DNA from: Sycobia sp. Sy_11
Lineage: Eukaryota; Arthropoda; Insecta; Hymenoptera; Epichrysomallidae
NCBI GenBank assembly: GCA_018907035.1
Contig: JACCIC010000001.1
Span: 4,818,001-4,882,000, forward strand
Reading direction: 5' to 3'
Length of the DNA: 64,000 nt
Shown: one piece after another, positions 59,971-64,000 of the stretch
Layout of the letters: every line of letters begins with the position of its first letter
Numbering within the stretch: position 1 is the first letter of the stretch
Translations under genes and position numbers: made by a program
Notes under the pieces: generated by a model
Told to the model about the DNA's origin: nothing
Database searches by the model: none
Seen by the model: the letters and a program-made list of their open reading frames with translations, nothing else

Positions 59971-61068
59971 CTACTTCAACAGTTAATTAATTTTCACTTT
60001 AATTTAATTTCAAAATATAAATCAGTCGATACTCTTACAAATCTTCCGTCGAGAATTTTATTCAAAATTCATTCGTTATCTCGTAAGTGCTTACGTATAT
60101 ATTACAAACAGTTTTTACAAGTTTCATATTACGCCCTTTTGTCCGAGGAGTTCGCCTATAGATTTACTTCTTAAAAACTAATCCACAAATATCATACTAT
60201 TTTTATTCTTAATTATATCGTTTGTTTAAATTCAAACAAAACACTTCTTGACATAAAATCTATCGCTTTAGACTTACACTAAGTAATATTAAACCTATTA
60301 AAATATAATATGAACGTAAAATTATCCGAAACTTCTTAAAAACTATTACGCATTATATATTATAAAAGATTACACAATTCTATACATTACAAATCTTAAA
60401 ATTTAAAACTATATCTTATGTCTTACGCTAATTGCTTAAACTATTATGGATATAAATTTACGAGCTATAAATCAATTATCTTATTTCGTATACTAGTTTA
60501 CACAATATAGAGACCCTTTAGTGTGATATAACTAATAATAATCTAAACCTATAAATTAATTATTACGACAAATAAATTTCAATAAGTTTAAGTTTAAATT
60601 GTAAAACTATAAGAAGGTATTTCCTAGTTTAAATATAGAATTCTTACAGCTAACTCGGGTTCTGTTCGTAACATATGGTAAATACAGGTAAGTACATGAA
60701 AATGACCACAAAGAGAATGCGCAAAGTTATGTTATCATTTTATTTAATTTTTTTTGTAACTTGGCGCTATAAAAGCATTTATTTTTTAGACCTAGATTTT
60801 TCTATGGAATTCAAATCTGCGTGATCTTGGAAGCTGTAATTGATACTGATTTTTTCATATCTTTTAGTGTTAGTCTCATTATATCAGTTTTTCATATATT
60901 TGAATTTTTTAAAGAAAAATTGGAAAAATGGGACTAAAATATATGAAAAATTTCAGATAATTTAGGCCTATTGTGCGTGTTAATATTTAGATAAGTATCG
61001 TTTAAAATAATTTTTTCTTTAAATATATTAAATAGATTATTTAAACAGAGAAATTTCAGTTTGTTTTT
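59971..61068. other. Intergenic, nothing recognised
   Basis: AT-rich. A loose inverted repeat (TTTTTCATAT..TTTAGT..GTCTCATT near 60851-60882 against 60926-60952). No gene. Confidence 0.35.
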
Positions 61069-61083
61069 ATTCTTATAAACTAA

Positions 61084-61424
61084 TTAATAAATATTTTTAT
61101 TGATCTTACAGTCCAATCAATTCAATCTAAAAATAAAATAAAAATAAAAATAAAAACAAAATAAAAAATAAAAAAAAAATAAAAATAAAATAAAAATTAA
61201 AAATAAAAATTCAATTAAAAATTAAATTAAAATTATAATGACAGTCAGACTGTCCTTGTTTACATTCACCCCCGTACACTAATCTGAAAATAAAATATTA
61301 GCTGAAAAAATTCTTTCAGATTAGTCTACGGGGGTGAATGTAAACAAGGACAGTCTGACTGTCATTATAATTTTAATTTAATTTTTATTTTATTTTTATT
61401 TTTTTTTATTTTTTATTTTTATTT

Positions 61425-61456
<32 letters not shown>

Positions 61457-61557
61457 ATTTTTATTTTATTTTTAGATTGAATTGATTGGACTGTAAGACC
61501 AATAAAAAATATTTATTAATTTGTATATGGGCAGTCGACAAAAGTACAATTCAATTA
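61084..61557 (+). mobile_element. 474-bp near-perfect palindromic Penelope-like derivative
   Basis: Target duplication ATTCTTATAAACTAA (15 bp) at 61069-61083 and 61558-61572. Two inverted arms of about 200 bp meet near 61308: terminus (TTAATAAATATTTTTATTG, TCTTACAGTCCAATCAATTC), A-rich run, AATGACAGTCAGACTGTCCT and TTGTTTACATTCACCCCCGT. The right side ends with the family tail (GTATATGGGCAGTCGACAAA, then AGTACAATTC). No hammerhead motif and no coding sequence. Confidence 0.87.
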
Positions 61558-61584
61558 ATTCTTATAAACTAAGTAAAAATAAAG

Positions 61585-61991
61585 ATGGCCCATAGAAATA
61601 ACAGCGTGGAAAATGAAAATTGTAAGTTACGTAATTTATTTTTATAACATTATTTTACGTTTTAACGATGTGGAATATGGGATTCGATTCATGACACTGA
61701 CGTATTTCATTTTTATAAAGCTCTCGAAGATCCAAGATTTTCAATATATTTTTAATTAACGAGCGTGCTCCAGTGAAAGTTTCTGATTTAAAAATTGAAG
61801 AATACCTTAAATTGAAAAGTAAAATTTACGCAGATATTCCGTCTTTAAATACTAATTTTTATTATATTTTATTGTAAGAAATGCATATTGTTTCAGATGA
61901 CGATACATATTCTCATACGTTTTGTAATAAATACACAGATGAAGGTGAAATAATAAAAACTATGTTCCGATCTCTGGATGATATAAATTAA
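61585..61991 (+). CDS. Small coding-like locus, unknown
   Basis: ATG at 61585 opens MAHRNNSVENEN and reaches a consensus donor (T/GTAAGTTAC at 61621/61622). A TTGTTTCAG acceptor at 61896 joins in frame to YDDTYSHTFCNKYTDEGEII and LDDIN, stop at 61989, giving 43 residues. Between them two further coding-like stretches in different frames (HDTDVFHFYKALEDPRFSIY; RAPVKVSDLKIEEYLKLKSK) suggest a longer ancestral gene with a frameshift. I recognise no domain. It could be a decayed gene or a transposon product related to the BED relic downstream. Confidence 0.3.
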
Positions 61992-62440
61992 TAAGTTTTA
62001 AAACCTATATTTCAAAGAATATATTGTATTTTCTTTTATATCGTATTTACAAACTATCCATATATAAATCTTAGAAAGTTAAAAAATTATTGATATTTAG
62101 ATTAAAATGCTCTAATGTATTGCATGATTTTTTTATTCTGTCTACCTGTTATAATAAAGGATACTCATAATAATTAAAAAATCATGGAAAACACAGCTAG
62201 AAAACGTTTCACAAAGGTTTAATGAAAGTTCATACAAAACCGATACTGGAACTAATTCTACTGTTAACTCATCTTCAAAAGTCCTTGCGATGCTTCTGAT
62301 AATGATTCAATTTGAAATTTAATAGAACCAAAATCAAAATAAATACTTTTTAATTTTATAATTTAGGTTATTATTAAAATTAGTTAAATTAAATAAATTT
62401 TATTGATTACTTTTTACATAAACATTTTCATAATTTCCAG

Positions 62441-62699
62441 GAAATTGCAGACTAGTGCCATTTGGATGGACGTACAGAAGATTGGGAACAGTGAAGATTT
62501 GATCAAATGTTTACATTGTTAATAGCATTATAGAAATTGTAGAGGCACAACAAATATGCTGAAACATTTACAAAATCAACGTCCATTATTATTTGAAAGC
62601 GATTGTAAGCCTCTTGCGAGAGGAAATGTTGATGGTAAGAATAATAAGAATAAAAATTTGGGAGAAGCATCTAGTTCATTAAAGAGAAAACACAAATAA
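62441..62699 (+). pseudogene. BED-type zinc finger relic
   Basis: After a TTTCCAG acceptor: SAIWMDVQKIGN.., then KCLHC followed by two stops (62520-62525), then NCRGTTNMLKHLQNQRP and a Lys-rich tail ending at a stop at 62697. The pattern W..., CxxC, GTTxxLxxHL, H is that of BED fingers, common in hAT transposases and ZBED-type domesticated genes. The expected second His is replaced by Asn (LQNQRP), and with the stops it is inactive. Confidence 0.55.
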
Positions 62700-63851
62700 A
62701 ACGTAAACTTTTGCTATATGTATAAAAACAGTATTCTCAATATTACAGTATTAATATAAAATTAAAAAATTTATCTTTTATTATTTAGGATAATAACCAT
62801 ATGTATGTAAAAAGTGGAGTCATTTAAAGTATAGATTTTATTGCAATAATTTATTTTAATCTATTTGCAAAATATAAATTGATTATTTTTTAAACTTATT
62901 CTTTCATAATTATTAAATAAAAAATATTAATTTGTTTAGATACCATAAAAACCTTTTCCTGGTAATTAACTTAATTTTATAATTCAAATAATTAATATTT
63001 GAAATATTATAAAAAAATTATTCAGATACTAGTTTTTGAACATTTCAACACTTTTTTATATATAACAGAATTTAAAATAACAATAATGATGTCATTAAAA
63101 ATTTACGTAAATAGAAAATTTAATAAAAATAATGTAAAAAGCTTTCACTTTGAATCATCCATAAATTTGATCAAATAATTCGTAATCGCTAGAACAGCTT
63201 TAAATAACAACAAATTAGAACATATTATTAAATAAATAGTGTTTATAATATTTCAAAAATAATATTAAGTTTATTAGACATTGCACAAAAAACTAAATTG
63301 ATATAATTAAATATAGTTTTACCTTAAAACATATATTTATCAATGTGCTTCTTTTAAGGGCTGAGGTGACATATGAAAAATATTGTGCATTATATTCTAC
63401 AACACATTAATTTATGAAAATTTCAGATTTAATAATATCATAATATATATACAAAAAACGGATATGATATAAACTCAATCTATATTTACAAAAGTCAAAA
63501 AGAATAACCTCAATTTCATATGCACATGCTACCAACTTGTACATAATATTTAGAAATGCACAAAAAAACTCGATTTATTTAAACTACAATTAAACTTACA
63601 ACTTCTCACTACAAATAAAACTTATTTTGGCTTGTCAATTCACTATATGAATAAAAGCTTTAAACTTATAAGCAGAGATGCCTAGGCTGTATACCAATTC
63701 ATAGTCGACAGACATCTGATAATCTAAAAATAAAACTCCTGCAGATCTTCAGTGATTTTCTCTTGAAACTAGAAAAAGTGCTTGCATGTCTTACAGATGG
63801 AGAACCTGGTATAAAAAGCTGTTATATATTGTAACGTTGCTGATAGCTTAC
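62700..63851. other. Intergenic or intronic, nothing firm
   Basis: AT-rich. If the exon at the right edge is real, this would be its downstream intron on the minus strand. A second exon with good signals was not found. Confidence 0.35.
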
Positions 63852-64000
63852 CTTGTTGATAAGTTTTCCCCTCACCGTCGTCTCGTTTACGGATAATCTC
63901 CACTTCTCCTCGGGCGAGGTATTCGGGAATGAGGACTTGGAGAAAGGACCTTCGATATAGATTCTCGGGAAAGACCAAAAAGCGAACTGATTTTGCAATA
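63852..64000 (-). CDS. Probable coding exon of an unidentified gene, runs off the window
   Basis: Minus-strand frame open from the window edge: about 49 residues (VRFLVFPENLYRRSFLQVLI, PEYLARGEVEIIRKRDD, GEGKTYQQ), ending at a consensus donor CAACAAG/GTAAGC (donor GT at 63851-63850). GC content is clearly above the surroundings and the composition is that of a soluble charged protein. I do not recognise the family. The upstream acceptor lies outside the window unless a weak one at about 63986 is used. Confidence 0.45.

Overview
The window looks like nuclear DNA of an insect, most likely a hymenopteran and probably an ant. It is strongly AT-rich, full of dinucleotide and trinucleotide repeats, and its genes are split by AT-rich introns with GT/AG borders. 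Its transposons are typical animal families, and the one intact mariner transposase resembles, from memory, mariners known from ants. There are no bacterial operons and no CRISPR array. Organism assignment is inference, not proof.

Two complete protein-coding genes can be assembled by joining exons. (1) 11755-17906 (+): a six-exon spaetzle-type gene, the secreted cystine-knot ligand of Toll receptors (269 residues, all exon phases compatible). (2) 28602-36471 (+): a four-exon secreted chymotrypsin-fold protein (294 residues). It keeps the catalytic His and Asp but has Asp where the catalytic Ser should be, so it is a non-catalytic serine protease homologue. A TATA box and an arthropod initiator lie about 30 bp apart just upstream. 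Spaetzle is activated in clip-protease cascades in which such homologues can act as cofactors, so their proximity is suggestive, but no functional link is shown.

Most of the rest is transposon debris. 6.2-7.2 kb and 42.0-42.8 kb: two broken mariners of one subfamily. 9.2-9.5 kb: a Penelope-like terminal fragment, followed by a 173-bp (TAA)n array. 16.2 and 19.3 kb: tRNA-derived SINE copies. 20.5 kb: a mariner 3' half. 24.0, 43.3 and 59.5 kb: three copies of an LTR-like repeat with a TATA box. 25.8-27.3 kb: a Penelope-like element with reverse transcriptase and GIY-YIG remains. Introns of the protease homologue hold a p38-kinase pseudogene fragment, a mariner with both inverted repeats, and an internally deleted R1-type LINE. 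40.4-41.7 kb: a large foldback DNA element. 44.0-45.3 kb: a mariner with an intact transposase and TA target duplication. 45.7-49.5 kb: a nest of Penelope-like copies and a Ty3/gypsy relic. 49.8 kb: a MITE. 54-57 kb: DUF4806-like and DDE-transposase relics. 61-62.7 kb: a palindromic Penelope derivative, a small coding-like locus and a BED-finger relic. The last 149 bp look like a coding exon on the minus strand.

The most unusual feature is a family of Penelope-like sequences carrying hammerhead-ribozyme-like motifs (CUGAUGA, a stem II, GAAAC, then GU-H directly followed by GGAC, which pairs with the GUCC before the core). The family also includes three short, palindromic, non-autonomous derivatives (180, 514 and 474 bp), each bounded by a 13-15 bp target-site duplication readable in the sequence.
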